From NCBI GenBank assembly GCA_900544985.1, contig UQXK01000037.1, positions 1 through 16,440 on the forward strand: a stretch of 16,440 nucleotides of DNA, read 5' to 3'. The stretch comes from an uncultured Eubacteriales bacterium (GTDB lineage: Bacteria > Bacillota > Clostridia > Oscillospirales > CAG-272). A program made the position numbers and the translations under genes. Shown here in pieces: positions 1 to 6,880 of the stretch. Below the pieces are notes generated by a model. It was not told where the DNA came from. It saw nothing but the letters and a program-made list of their open reading frames with translations, and made no database searches. Within the stretch, counting starts at the first letter, position 1. The number at the start of each line of letters is the position of its first letter.

Positions 1-7
1 ACCTTGC

Positions 8-39
8 TTTAAGGTGCTTTTTGTAAAAAGCACCTTAAA
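8..39. repeat. Perfect 15-bp inverted repeat (hairpin)
   Basis: A 15-bp arm at 8-22 pairs perfectly with 25-39 around a 2-base GT loop. The core is AAGGTGC, with a T-run and an A-run facing the loop. There is no T-run directly after either arm, so it is not a standard rho-independent terminator on either strand. It sits just left of the dispersed repeat at 45-153 and may be part of a larger repeat unit cut by the window edge. Confidence 0.75.
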
Positions 40-44
40 AATCC

Positions 45-153
45 GCAAAAACTTCCCTCCGAACACACCACTTTGTTTTAGCAAAAGCTTTTGAAGTTCA
101 AAGAAACTTTTCCCGAAAAGTTTCTTTGTCAGGGTTTGGGGCAGACGCCCCAA
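45..153. repeat. Dispersed intergenic repeat, copy A, with two hairpins
   Basis: Positions 45-120 align with 16365-16440 at the other end of the window, with scattered substitutions and about one single-base indel; the blocks around ACACCACTTT, AAGCTTTTGAAGTT and AAGAAACTTTTC are the best conserved. Inside copy A there is a perfect 13-bp inverted repeat (100-112 with 115-127, 2-base loop) and then a 7-bp G/C-rich one, TTGGGGC (136-142) with GCCCCAA (147-153). No open reading frame with a ribosome binding site is seen here. The structure suggests a short non-coding, MITE-like or REP-like element present in several genomic copies; that is inference from two copies only. Confidence 0.7.
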
Positions 154-168
154 CCTATAACACACAAA

Positions 169-198
169 AAAAATCCTGCTTAGAAAGCAGGATTTTTT
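169..198 (-). terminator. Rho-independent terminator of the AbrB-like gene
   Basis: TCCTGCT (174-180) pairs with AGCAGGA (186-192) around a 5-base loop. A-runs lie on the left and T-runs on the right, so it can act in both directions. It lies about 35 bases beyond the stop codon of the minus-strand AbrB-like gene. Confidence 0.85.
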
Positions 199-231
199 AT
201 TTTTATAAATAAAATAACACACTGTCGAATA

Positions 232-477
232 TTATTTAATGTCTTTAAGTTTATCTATGCAATTACGACAGATAAGTTTTCCTTCAAAAGTGGTAATTCC
301 ATCGGCATTACCGCAAAAAAGGCACGCAGGTTCATATTTTTTCAGTATTATTTTATCGTTTTCAATGAATATTTCAACAGCATCTCTGTTTTCAATATCC
401 AAATTTTTTCTGATTTCGATAGGAAGAACAATTCTTCCAAGCTCGTCAACTCGTCTTACGACACCTGTCGATTTCAT
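232..477 (-). CDS. AbrB/SpoVT-family transition-state regulator with C-terminal zinc ribbon
   Basis: A DNA-binding transcription regulator of 81 residues. Residues 1-48 are a close match to the swapped-hairpin AbrB N-terminal domain: the run MKSTGVVRRVDELGRIVLPI is nearly that of Bacillus AbrB. The C-terminal part differs from Bacillus AbrB: it carries two CxxC pairs (C52/C55 and C70/C73), which look like a zinc ribbon. This variant is common in Clostridia. An in-frame start further upstream (519) would add 14 residues with no family match. The chosen ATG has AAAGGAGAG about 8 bases upstream and a strong promoter at 518-546. It is divergent from spmAB, which may hint at control of sporulation genes; that is inference. 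Target genes cannot be read from the sequence. Confidence 0.9.
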   Translation of the reverse strand: MKSTGVVRRVDELGRIVLPIEIRKNLDIENRDAVEIFIENDKIILKKYEPACLFCGNADGITTFEGKLICRNCIDKLKDIK

Positions 478-517
478 ATTGATTCTCTCCTTTTGCCAAA
501 ATGATTTTGTTACATTC

Positions 518-546
518 ATAATACCACTTATTTACTTTTATGTCAA
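518..546 (-). promoter_or_regulatory. Sigma-A promoter of the AbrB-like gene
   Basis: Read on the minus strand: TTGACA (541-546), a 17-base spacer, then TATTAT (518-523), with TGG just before the -10 giving an extended -10. The predicted transcript start, near 511, leaves a leader of about 33 bases before the ATG at 477. This is a near-consensus vegetative promoter. Confidence 0.85.
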
Positions 547-596
547 CAATAATAAACAAATATTTACATTTCATCTACATAAAGGACATAATGCAC

Positions 597-1175
597 ATGA
601 TTTCCAAAATATTCGCCATAATGTGTTCGATATCGCTTTTTTTCGCTGTTATAGAAGGTCGTGTAAACGAACTTGCGGTAGCAGTACTTGACGGTGCGTC
701 AAAAGCCGTCACGCTATCCATAGCCCTTGCCGGAATGATGGGACTTTGGTGCGGGGCAATGAAAGTTCTGCAAAAAGCAGGGCTTTGCCGTGCGGTAGCC
801 AAAATCATATCCCCTCTTTTGCGCATAGCATTCCCTCAAAGTTATAAAAAAGGCATAGCAACGGAAGAAATCGCCGCAAACATAAGCGCAAATATTTTAG
901 GGCTCGGAAATGCGGCGACTCCGTTCGGAATAAAAGCAATGGAAGCGCTCGCAAAAGATAATCCGGATAAAGAACGCGCGAGCGACGATATGATAACATT
1001 TGCGGTCATGAATACCGCGCCGTTTTCATTTATGCCCACAACGCTGATAACACTGCGCTCCGCCTGCGGAAGCGCAAATCCGTTTGAAATAATAGTCGCC
1101 GTATGGATATGCTCCGCGCTCTCTATGGCGGCGTCGATATTCTTCTCACGTATAGGGAGGCTCTTTTCGGGATGA
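597..1175 (+). CDS. spmA: Spore maturation protein A
   Basis: A hydrophobic membrane protein of about 192 residues, close to the roughly 196 of Bacillus SpmA. It matches the nucleoside-recognition (gate) family through the block ANISANILGLGNAATPFG followed by IKAME, a later MNTAPFSFMPTT stretch and GSANPFEI. SpmA and SpmB act together in dehydration of the spore core during sporulation in Bacillus (family knowledge). Start choice: AAAGGA at 581-586 lies 10 bases before ATG 597 and only 4 before ATG 591, so 597 is preferred; 591 would add two residues. The stop overlaps the spmB start, indicating one operon. In B. subtilis dacB precedes spmA; here no dacB is present. I found no convincing sporulation sigma-factor promoter in the gap to the AbrB-like gene. 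Confidence 0.9.
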   Translation: MISKIFAIMCSISLFFAVIEGRVNELAVAVLDGASKAVTLSIALAGMMGLWCGAMKVLQKAGLCRAVAKIISPLLRIAFPQSYKKGIATEEIAANISANILGLGNAATPFGIKAMEALAKDNPDKERASDDMITFAVMNTAPFSFMPTTLITLRSACGSANPFEIIVAVWICSALSMAASIFFSRIGRLFSG

Positions 1176-1702
1176 AATATATTCAATATGTCTGCTCTCT
1201 TGCGATTCCCGTAATAATCTCTGTCGTGGGAATAATAATATTTTCCTCGCGAAAGGCGAATTTCGACGACCTGTCCGAAGGAGTGAACGAAGGTCTTTTC
1301 GTAACGCTGAAACTTCTGCCCACGCTTATAGTCCTCATGGTCGCGGTGTCCATGCTTTCAGCCTCGGGAGCTGTGGATTTTCTTGTAAGAATACTTTCCC
1401 CCGTAGGAGAAAAAATAGGAATACCCGTAGAAATTCTGCCTCTTGTAATAATGCGCCCTGTATCGGGAAGCGCGTCAAACGCAATGATAGCCGAATTATT
1501 CGAAAAGTACGGTCCCGACAGCTTCGCCGGACGCACAGCGTCTGTTCTTCTCGGCTCTTCGGACACGATAATCTATGTCTTGGCAACATATTTTTCCGCT
1601 GTCGGAATAAAAAAGACAAGGCACGCGCTCCCCGCGGCATTTCTCACTATGATATTCTCAATATTCGTCTCCTGCGCCGTATGCCGTATAATGTTTAAAT
1701 AA
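1172..1702 (+). CDS. spmB: Spore maturation protein B
   Basis: A membrane protein of 176 residues, about the family length. It has an N-terminal membrane segment, a middle hydrophobic region, and the family signature blocks MRPVSGSAS and GSSDTIIYVLATYFSAVG followed by IKKTRHALPAA. It works with SpmA in spore core dehydration and heat resistance (established in Bacillus). The start ATG overlaps the spmA stop as ATGA, with GGGAGG at 1155-1160, 11 bases upstream; a start 69 bases earlier in the same frame would lie inside spmA without a good binding site. It converges on the ygjP-like gene with a 36-base gap that holds no clear terminator. Confidence 0.92.
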   Translation: MKYIQYVCSLAIPVIISVVGIIIFSSRKANFDDLSEGVNEGLFVTLKLLPTLIVLMVAVSMLSASGAVDFLVRILSPVGEKIGIPVEILPLVIMRPVSGSASNAMIAELFEKYGPDSFAGRTASVLLGSSDTIIYVLATYFSAVGIKKTRHALPAAFLTMIFSIFVSCAVCRIMFK

Positions 1703-1738
1703 AGACAAATATTGAATTTTTCACGGGAGAATTTTTTG

Positions 1739-2263
1739 TCAATCTTTAAGCATTTTTTCTGCGTCTTTGTAATCCGGCATAAATCTTTCCACCGTTTTCC
1801 AAAAATCCTTTCCGTGATTATGATGAAGTATATGAGACAGCTCATGCACAACGACATAGTCGATAGCTTTTTCGGGATACATCATAAGTCTGTAAGAAAA
1901 AGAAAGCGAATTTTCGGAAGAACATGAGCCAAATCGCGTTTTTGCTTCGCTTATCCTCACTTTCGACGGAAAAACGCCCATTATTTCCGAATAATATTTT
2001 ACTTTCGGAAAAATCACCTCTTTTGCCCGCAGTTTCATGTTATCTTTATCTACATCAAAGAGCTCTTCTCTTTTTGATTTTTCTCTTCTCTTTTCAAGAT
2101 GAGTTTCAAGCCATTCTCTGTGCTTTTCCGTAAATTCCGCTATTTTTTCTTCGCTCATGCGGTACGGCGCGCGGACTATCGCCTCTCCGTTTCGTGTGAC
2201 TTCCAGAGATATCGTCCTTCTGGCGGAACGTATTATTCTTATTTCGAAAATTTTTTCTTTCAT
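1739..2263 (-). CDS. YgjP-like (DUF45, SprT-related) zinc metallopeptidase
   Basis: A soluble protein of 174 residues matching the YgjP/DUF45 metallopeptidase family. The zinc motif is HELSH (140-144) with a third histidine in the NHGKDFW block (H150); E141 would be the catalytic base. The family block TRFGSCS at 109-115 is present. The N-terminal 60 residues are highly charged and probably helical. The ATG at 2263 has AAAGAGG six bases upstream; an earlier in-frame start at 2293 would add ten basic residues. The family's physiological substrate is not established; in many genomes members are linked to DNA or nucleic-acid processes, but nothing here shows that. It is divergent from a second, unrelated metallopeptidase gene. 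Confidence 0.88.
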   Translation of the reverse strand: MKEKIFEIRIIRSARRTISLEVTRNGEAIVRAPYRMSEEKIAEFTEKHREWLETHLEKRREKSKREELFDVDKDNMKLRAKEVIFPKVKYYSEIMGVFPSKVRISEAKTRFGSCSSENSLSFSYRLMMYPEKAIDYVVVHELSHILHHNHGKDFWKTVERFMPDYKDAEKMLKD

Positions 2264-2321
2264 TTTTCGCCTCTTTGCATACCGTAAGAACAAATAAAAA
2301 TTTTTGTTTACATTTTATATA

Positions 2322-2350
2322 TTGATACGGCAAAAATAAGTCTGTATAAT
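2322..2350 (+). promoter_or_regulatory. Sigma-A promoter of the yugP-like gene
   Basis: TTGATA (2322-2327), a 17-base spacer and a consensus TATAAT (2345-2350). Transcription would start near 2357, leaving a leader of about 75 bases. The leader contains a small hairpin, CTGTTTT (2375-2381) pairing with AAAACAG (2389-2395), with no evident attenuator. Confidence 0.85.
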
Positions 2351-2432
2351 ATGTAATATAAGAAGGAAAAAATACTGTTTTGGATACAAAAACAGGTCTT
2401 AAATAGCCAAACATGTCGATCGGAGGAAAAAC

Positions 2433-3131
2433 ATGGATCTTATATATATCGTACTCGTACTGCCTGCCGTTTTTTTCTCGCTGTGGGCAAGCATAAAAGT
2501 AAATACCACATTTAAAAAATATTCGTCGGTCAGAACAGCAAAAGGAATGACGGGAGCCGAAGCCGCGCGCGAAGTTCTGGACGCAAACGGACTTTACCAC
2601 GTCAGAATAGAACACATTTCCGGAAATCTCACAGACCATTTCGATCCAAGGGAAAATGTAATACGCCTTTCGGATAATGTTTACGGCGTTTCATCGACAG
2701 CCGCCGTCGGAGTTGCAGCGCACGAAGCGGGACACGCCGTGCAGTATGCCAACGGATATATCCCCCTGAAACTTCGAAACGCCATAATTCCCGTGACAAA
2801 CATAGGTTCAAGGCTTTCTATGCCGCTGATACTTTTAGGACTTATATTTTCAAGCTTCGGTAGAACGTTCATATATATCGCATATATAGGCGTTGCCTGC
2901 TACGGTCTTTGCACGCTTTTCCAGCTCCTGACGCTCCCCACGGAATTCAATGCGAGCAGAAGAGCTATGGCGGCTATCGAAAAATCCGGCATATTGTGCG
3001 AAAGCGAACTGAAAGGCGCAGGAAAAGTTCTTTCAGCCGCCGCCATGACATACGTCGCGGCTCTCGCCGTTTCGATAATGCAGCTTCTTCATTTGCTGAT
3101 TATAGTCGGCGGAGGAAACCGAAGAAGATAA
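2433..3131 (+). CDS. YugP-family membrane zinc metallopeptidase (Zn_peptidase_2)
   Basis: A 232-residue integral membrane protein, the usual YugP length. It has an N-terminal membrane segment (about 3-22), a cytosolic stretch ending in the zinc site HEAGH (97-101), hydrophobic segments at about 117-143 and 146-168, the conserved block LPTEFNASRRA (E171 is the likely third ligand), and a last hydrophobic segment (201-226). Family members are predicted neutral zinc proteases of the membrane with no firmly assigned substrate. The start has GGAGGA about 5 bases upstream. It appears to be a single-gene transcript: its own consensus promoter lies upstream and a strong terminator follows directly. 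Confidence 0.92.
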   Translation: MDLIYIVLVLPAVFFSLWASIKVNTTFKKYSSVRTAKGMTGAEAAREVLDANGLYHVRIEHISGNLTDHFDPRENVIRLSDNVYGVSSTAAVGVAAHEAGHAVQYANGYIPLKLRNAIIPVTNIGSRLSMPLILLGLIFSSFGRTFIYIAYIGVACYGLCTLFQLLTLPTEFNASRRAMAAIEKSGILCESELKGAGKVLSAAAMTYVAALAVSIMQLLHLLIIVGGGNRRR

Positions 3132-3143
3132 CAAATAATTTTT

Positions 3144-3174
3144 TATCCCCGCGAATTTTCGCGGGGATATTTTT
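3144..3174 (+). terminator. Rho-independent terminator of the yugP-like gene
   Basis: TATCCCCGCGAA (3144-3155) pairs perfectly with TTCGCGGGGATA (3158-3169), followed by a T-run. It acts on the plus strand only: on the minus strand the stem is followed by an A-rich run, so it does not serve the convergent ABC permease gene. Confidence 0.9.
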
Positions 3175-3258
3175 GTATACAAATTCGGGTAATTAAAAAA
3201 ACAATTTATTATAAAACGGTCATTATAAATAACATTGAAACGAGATAAAATTGAAACT

Positions 3259-5988
3259 TTATTCTATCGATTTCAGCGATTCCGCCATGTCGATACGGTC
3301 TATTTTTTTCCTCATGAAAAGTTCTACTATAAATGCAAATACAAACGTAAGGACCACAGAGAGTATATAGCTCACGGCGGCTATTCTTACATTAAAGGAA
3401 ACAAGGTCTATCTTTATCTGCGACATGACAAATCTGTGAAGCAAATATCCGAAAGGAAGCCCTACAAGAGAGCCGAGCAGAGTCAAGACCATATTTTCTC
3501 TGAAAACATAAGAGGAGGTTTCCCTTCTGTAAAATCCGAGGACTTTTATCGTGGCTATCTCTCTTTGGCGTTCCGTTATATTTATATTGCTCAGATTGAA
3601 TAAAACGACAAATGCAAGAGCGCCAGCAGATATTATAACGAGCCATATGATATAGTTCATACTTTCCATCATGCCGCTCACGCGGGAAAGAAGGTCTTCC
3701 GTGACGGAAATATTCGCAACGCCGGAAAGGCTCAGTATCTTCGCCGATACACCGTGAATGTCATTCTTGTTTTTCGCCGTCGCAAGAACGGTATTATACG
3801 TAAGCGGCTCGGAAATACAATCCTCATACGTTTCGGCGTTTATATACACATAACCGTAAACATAATTTTCACATATACCGGAAACAGTCGCGTCAATCCT
3901 TTTTGTGTCGTCGACAAATACTGTTATCGTATCTCCAACGGAAAGTCCCATTTCCGACGCAAATTTTTCCGTCAAAACAGCTTCTCCCTTCGAAGGGTAC
4001 GCTATTTTCTTTTCACCCATATGAAGATCTATAAGAGAAGTGATATTCTCATCATCGGAAACGATAAGGTTTATATTCTTAAAGCCTCCCGATTTTGCAA
4101 GCGCCCTTACAGATGTTTGTTTTATAAACACGGTCTTTTCGAGAATGTCGTTCGTGTTTTCTTTAAAATACTCCGTAAACTCGCTGTCCGCCTGCTTTTC
4201 AAGCGTAACGGAATAATCGTATTTGAGTATGTTGCCATACTGGTCTTCGGCTATATTGCTTATCGAATCCCCTATTCCGAGCCCTGTAAGTACAAGCGCC
4301 GTACAGCCGCCTATACCGAGTATCATCATAAACATTCTCTTTTTATATCTGAGTATATTCCTTGCGGAGACCTTGTGCAAAAACTTCATTTTGCCCCAGA
4401 TAAATCCGATTTTTTCGAGGAATATTCGTTTTCCGGGCTTCGGCGCTTTCGGGCGCATAAGCACCGCTGGCATTTTGGAAAGCTCTTTTCTCACCGATAT
4501 ATACGCCGTAACAACGGAGCATATAAGAGAAACAGCAATCGATATCAAAAGAAGCGTCGGCTTAAACACAAACTCGATATTTGCAAAATCATAGAGCATA
4601 TTGTAGGCTTTCCATATCGCCGCCGGAAATAACCACGTGCAAAGGAAAAATCCGAGAAGGCAGCCTATCACCGCGGCAGACCCGGAATAGAAAATATATT
4701 TCCATGCGATAGAAGAGCTTCTGTACCCGAGCGCTTTAAGAGTACCTATCTGCGTTCTCTGCTCTTCGACCATTCTTGTCATGGTTGTTATACAAACAAG
4801 CGCGGCAACCATAAAGAAGAACAGCGGGAAAACTTTTGCGATCCCGTCTACTATCGACGAATCGTTCTCGTAACAGGCATATCCCGTATTTTCGTTTCTC
4901 GTAAAGACATAAGTAAACGGAAATGTGATAGAATCTATCTTCTCTTCCGCTTCGTTTATCTCTTTTTCGGCAAAAGAAAGCTCCTCTTCCTTGGTTTTCA
5001 GTTCATTCTTGTATTCAAGTAGCGCTTTTTCGGAAAAATCTATTTTCTCCTTTATTCCCGACAGCATTTCTTCCGTAGCCATACCCGACGCCGCAAGCGC
5101 ATTATACTGTTCTTTCGCCTTTTCAAGCTCCGCCGTCTTTTCATTTAACGACAGCAAAGCCGCTTCATACAAAGACTTCGCATTCTCAAATTCTTTTTTT
5201 GAAGATTCTATTTTTTCTCTCGCGGAAGAAACGATGTCTTCGTACCGCAAAGCCGCGATCTCTTCAAGCGCCGACGTCACATTTTCTTTATTTGAGGATA
5301 TTAAAAAATCGTATTTTTCACTGAATATCTCGGCTTTCGAATCGAGCGTCAAAAACATCTCCGTGTAAACGTCAAAATCAAGAGCGTCCTCCGTCATATA
5401 GACAAAACCGCTCACGGTTCCCCCGGAAAGAGACGTCGTCCCGCGCTCTACATTCAGGTAATATACGGAATTGCAGGTGCCGACTATCGTGTACTCATCG
5501 TATTTAAACACGCTCTTTGTACTGTCCGTATTTTCCGCGGACACCTTTATTGTCTTTCCTATATAGCTGTCAGAAAAAATGTGCGCGTCGACTATGACTT
5601 CATTCCCTTTTTCGGGAAGTCTGCCGCTTACGACACTCAGTTTATTTATATTTTTATTCATCAGGTGCGCGCGGAGCACACCCGTGTTTTTCCCCTCCGC
5701 AGAATAAAGAAAGTCGGAGAAAAATCCACCCTCGGCATACTCTACGCCGTCAAGTGAAGCGAATTTTTCCGCGTCCTCAGCTGTAAATCCCAGCCCCGAT
5801 ATAAGCCTGAAATCATACATATTTTGGTTTGATATATACTTATCTCCCGTTTTCACCATCGCGGGCTTTGTGTTTTTCAGTCCGGAGAAAAAACCCACTC
5901 CCAGGGCGATTATTGCGATTATCGCAACATATCTGCCGAAATTATTTTTTATCTCACGAAGAGTGCTCTTTTTAATAGCAGAACGCAT
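3259..5988 (-). CDS. FtsX/MacB-type ABC transporter permease with coiled-coil insert
   Basis: A 909-residue permease of the type VII (MacB/LolCDE-like) class. Hydrophobic segments are at about 20-38, 383-403, 433-457, 478-498, 551-573, 777-799, 833-852 and 868-890, giving two FtsX domains. Each carries the family's coupling motif: EEQRTQIGTLKALGY (408-422) and ERQREIATIKVLGFY (806-820). The first extracytoplasmic region (40-380) contains a long charged heptad-like stretch, about 240-352, likely a coiled-coil hairpin; the second (575-770) resembles a MacB periplasmic core domain. Such pairs export lipids, peptides or antimicrobials, or act as mechanotransmitters; the substrate is unknown. GGGAGG lies 5 bases before the ATG. 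It is co-transcribed with the ATPase gene 18 bases upstream. Confidence 0.92.
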   Translation of the reverse strand: MRSAIKKSTLREIKNNFGRYVAIIAIIALGVGFFSGLKNTKPAMVKTGDKYISNQNMYDFRLISGLGFTAEDAEKFASLDGVEYAEGGFFSDFLYSAEGKNTGVLRAHLMNKNINKLSVVSGRLPEKGNEVIVDAHIFSDSYIGKTIKVSAENTDSTKSVFKYDEYTIVGTCNSVYYLNVERGTTSLSGGTVSGFVYMTEDALDFDVYTEMFLTLDSKAEIFSEKYDFLISSNKENVTSALEEIAALRYEDIVSSAREKIESSKKEFENAKSLYEAALLSLNEKTAELEKAKEQYNALAASGMATEEMLSGIKEKIDFSEKALLEYKNELKTKEEELSFAEKEINEAEEKIDSITFPFTYVFTRNENTGYACYENDSSIVDGIAKVFPLFFFMVAALVCITTMTRMVEEQRTQIGTLKALGYRSSSIAWKYIFYSGSAAVIGCLLGFFLCTWLFPAAIWKAYNMLYDFANIEFVFKPTLLLISIAVSLICSVVTAYISVRKELSKMPAVLMRPKAPKPGKRIFLEKIGFIWGKMKFLHKVSARNILRYKKRMFMMILGIGGCTALVLTGLGIGDSISNIAEDQYGNILKYDYSVTLEKQADSEFTEYFKENTNDILEKTVFIKQTSVRALAKSGGFKNINLIVSDDENITSLIDLHMGEKKIAYPSKGEAVLTEKFASEMGLSVGDTITVFVDDTKRIDATVSGICENYVYGYVYINAETYEDCISEPLTYNTVLATAKNKNDIHGVSAKILSLSGVANISVTEDLLSRVSGMMESMNYIIWLVIISAGALAFVVLFNLSNINITERQREIATIKVLGFYRRETSSYVFRENMVLTLLGSLVGLPFGYLLHRFVMSQIKIDLVSFNVRIAAVSYILSVVLTFVFAFIVELFMRKKIDRIDMAESLKSIE

Positions 5989-6006
5989 TTTTACCCTCCC
6001 GTAAAA

Positions 6007-6711
6007 TCACCATTCAAGGTTTTCTACCGGTATTACATTTTCATTCTTGTTTTCGGATATGACAGTGCCGCTCTTGACTCTTATGATTCTGTCCGCCATA
6101 GCCGTAAGAGCCGAATTGTGCGTTATGATGACGACAGTCATTCCGTCGCGCCTGCTCGTATCCTGCAAAAGTTTAAGTATCGTTTTCCCGGTTTTATAGT
6201 CGAGCGCTCCCGTCGGCTCATCGCAAAGAAGAAGTTTCGGCTTTTTTGCAAGAGCGCGCGCTATCGCCACCCTCTGCTGTTCTCCGCCCGAAAGCTGGGA
6301 CGGAAAGTTCAAAAAACGTTCTGAAAGCCCCACCTTTTCCAAGATTTCTTTTGCGGGAACGGGATCACTGCAAAGCTGTGCCGCTATCTCCACATTTTCA
6401 AGAGCCGTAAGATTCGGTATAAGATTATAAAACTGAAATATGAAACCTATATCGCGGCGGCGGAAAGTAGCGAGCTTCTTTGCGTCGTAGCCGGATATCT
6501 CGTCATTCTCCAAAAAGACTTTCCCGCTCGTAAGCGTATCCATGCCACCGAGAATATTCAGAAGCGTCGTCTTTCCCGCGCCGGATTCGCCTACAATGAC
6601 ACAGATTTCACCTTTTTCTATTTCAAAAGAAACATCGTGGAGCGCGTTGACACTCACATCTCCCGAATGATATATTTTCCCCACGTTTTCGAACTTAACA
6701 AACGCGCCCAT
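6007..6711 (-). CDS. ABC transporter ATPase, LolD/MacB type
   Basis: A 234-residue nucleotide-binding subunit with all expected motifs: Walker A GESGAGKT (41-48), Q-loop Q93, signature LSGGEQQ (140-146), Walker B ending CDEPTGALD (163-171) and H-loop H198. Sequence and length fit the LolD/MacB/YknY group, which pairs with FtsX-type permeases. It powers the 909-residue permease encoded immediately downstream. A GGAGGT site is 5 bases before the ATG, and a good promoter lies about 40 bases upstream. Neither a response regulator nor a sensor kinase is next to it, unlike many bacitracin-type transporters, so a peptide-antibiotic resistance role is not supported here. Confidence 0.94.
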   Translation of the reverse strand: MGAFVKFENVGKIYHSGDVSVNALHDVSFEIEKGEICVIVGESGAGKTTLLNILGGMDTLTSGKVFLENDEISGYDAKKLATFRRRDIGFIFQFYNLIPNLTALENVEIAAQLCSDPVPAKEILEKVGLSERFLNFPSQLSGGEQQRVAIARALAKKPKLLLCDEPTGALDYKTGKTILKLLQDTSRRDGMTVVIITHNSALTAMADRIIRVKSGTVISENKNENVIPVENLEW

Positions 6712-6748
6712 ATCTACCTCCGAATAAAAACAAAATCTTATTATATTT

Positions 6749-6777
6749 ATTATAATTCCGCTTTATGAACAATTCAA
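6749..6777 (-). promoter_or_regulatory. Sigma-A promoter of the ABC transporter operon
   Basis: On the minus strand TTGAAT (6772-6777), a 17-base spacer and a consensus TATAAT (6749-6754). Predicted start near 6742, leaving a leader of about 30 bases. It is divergent from the pepT promoter, about 38 bases away. Confidence 0.8.
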
Positions 6778-6814
6778 CCGATTAAAAATAATGACAATCA
6801 AATTTTACAAATTG

Positions 6815-6843
6815 TTGATTTTTCGGACAGAAAGAATTATATT
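6815..6843 (+). promoter_or_regulatory. Probable sigma-A promoter of pepT
   Basis: TTGATT (6815-6820), a 17-base spacer and TATATT (6838-6843). It would start transcription near 6850, about 30 bases before the ATG. Confidence 0.65.
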
Positions 6844-6880
6844 ATTAGTTGGTAAATATTTTTTTGAAGGAGTAATATAA

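Noticed and set aside
517..523. CATAATA, a match to a sigma-G type -10 box upstream of spmA
   Set aside because: It is the complement of the AbrB-gene -10 box, lies 74 bases before the spmA start, and has no matching -35 at the right distance.
1703..1738. Possible terminator between spmB and the ygjP-like gene
   Set aside because: Only weak AT-rich pairing (GACAAA with TTTGTC) is present, with no GC-rich stem.
3754..4632. A 292-residue plus-strand reading frame inside the ABC permease gene
   Set aside because: It is antisense to a clearly conserved permease, has no ribosome binding site and resembles no protein family.
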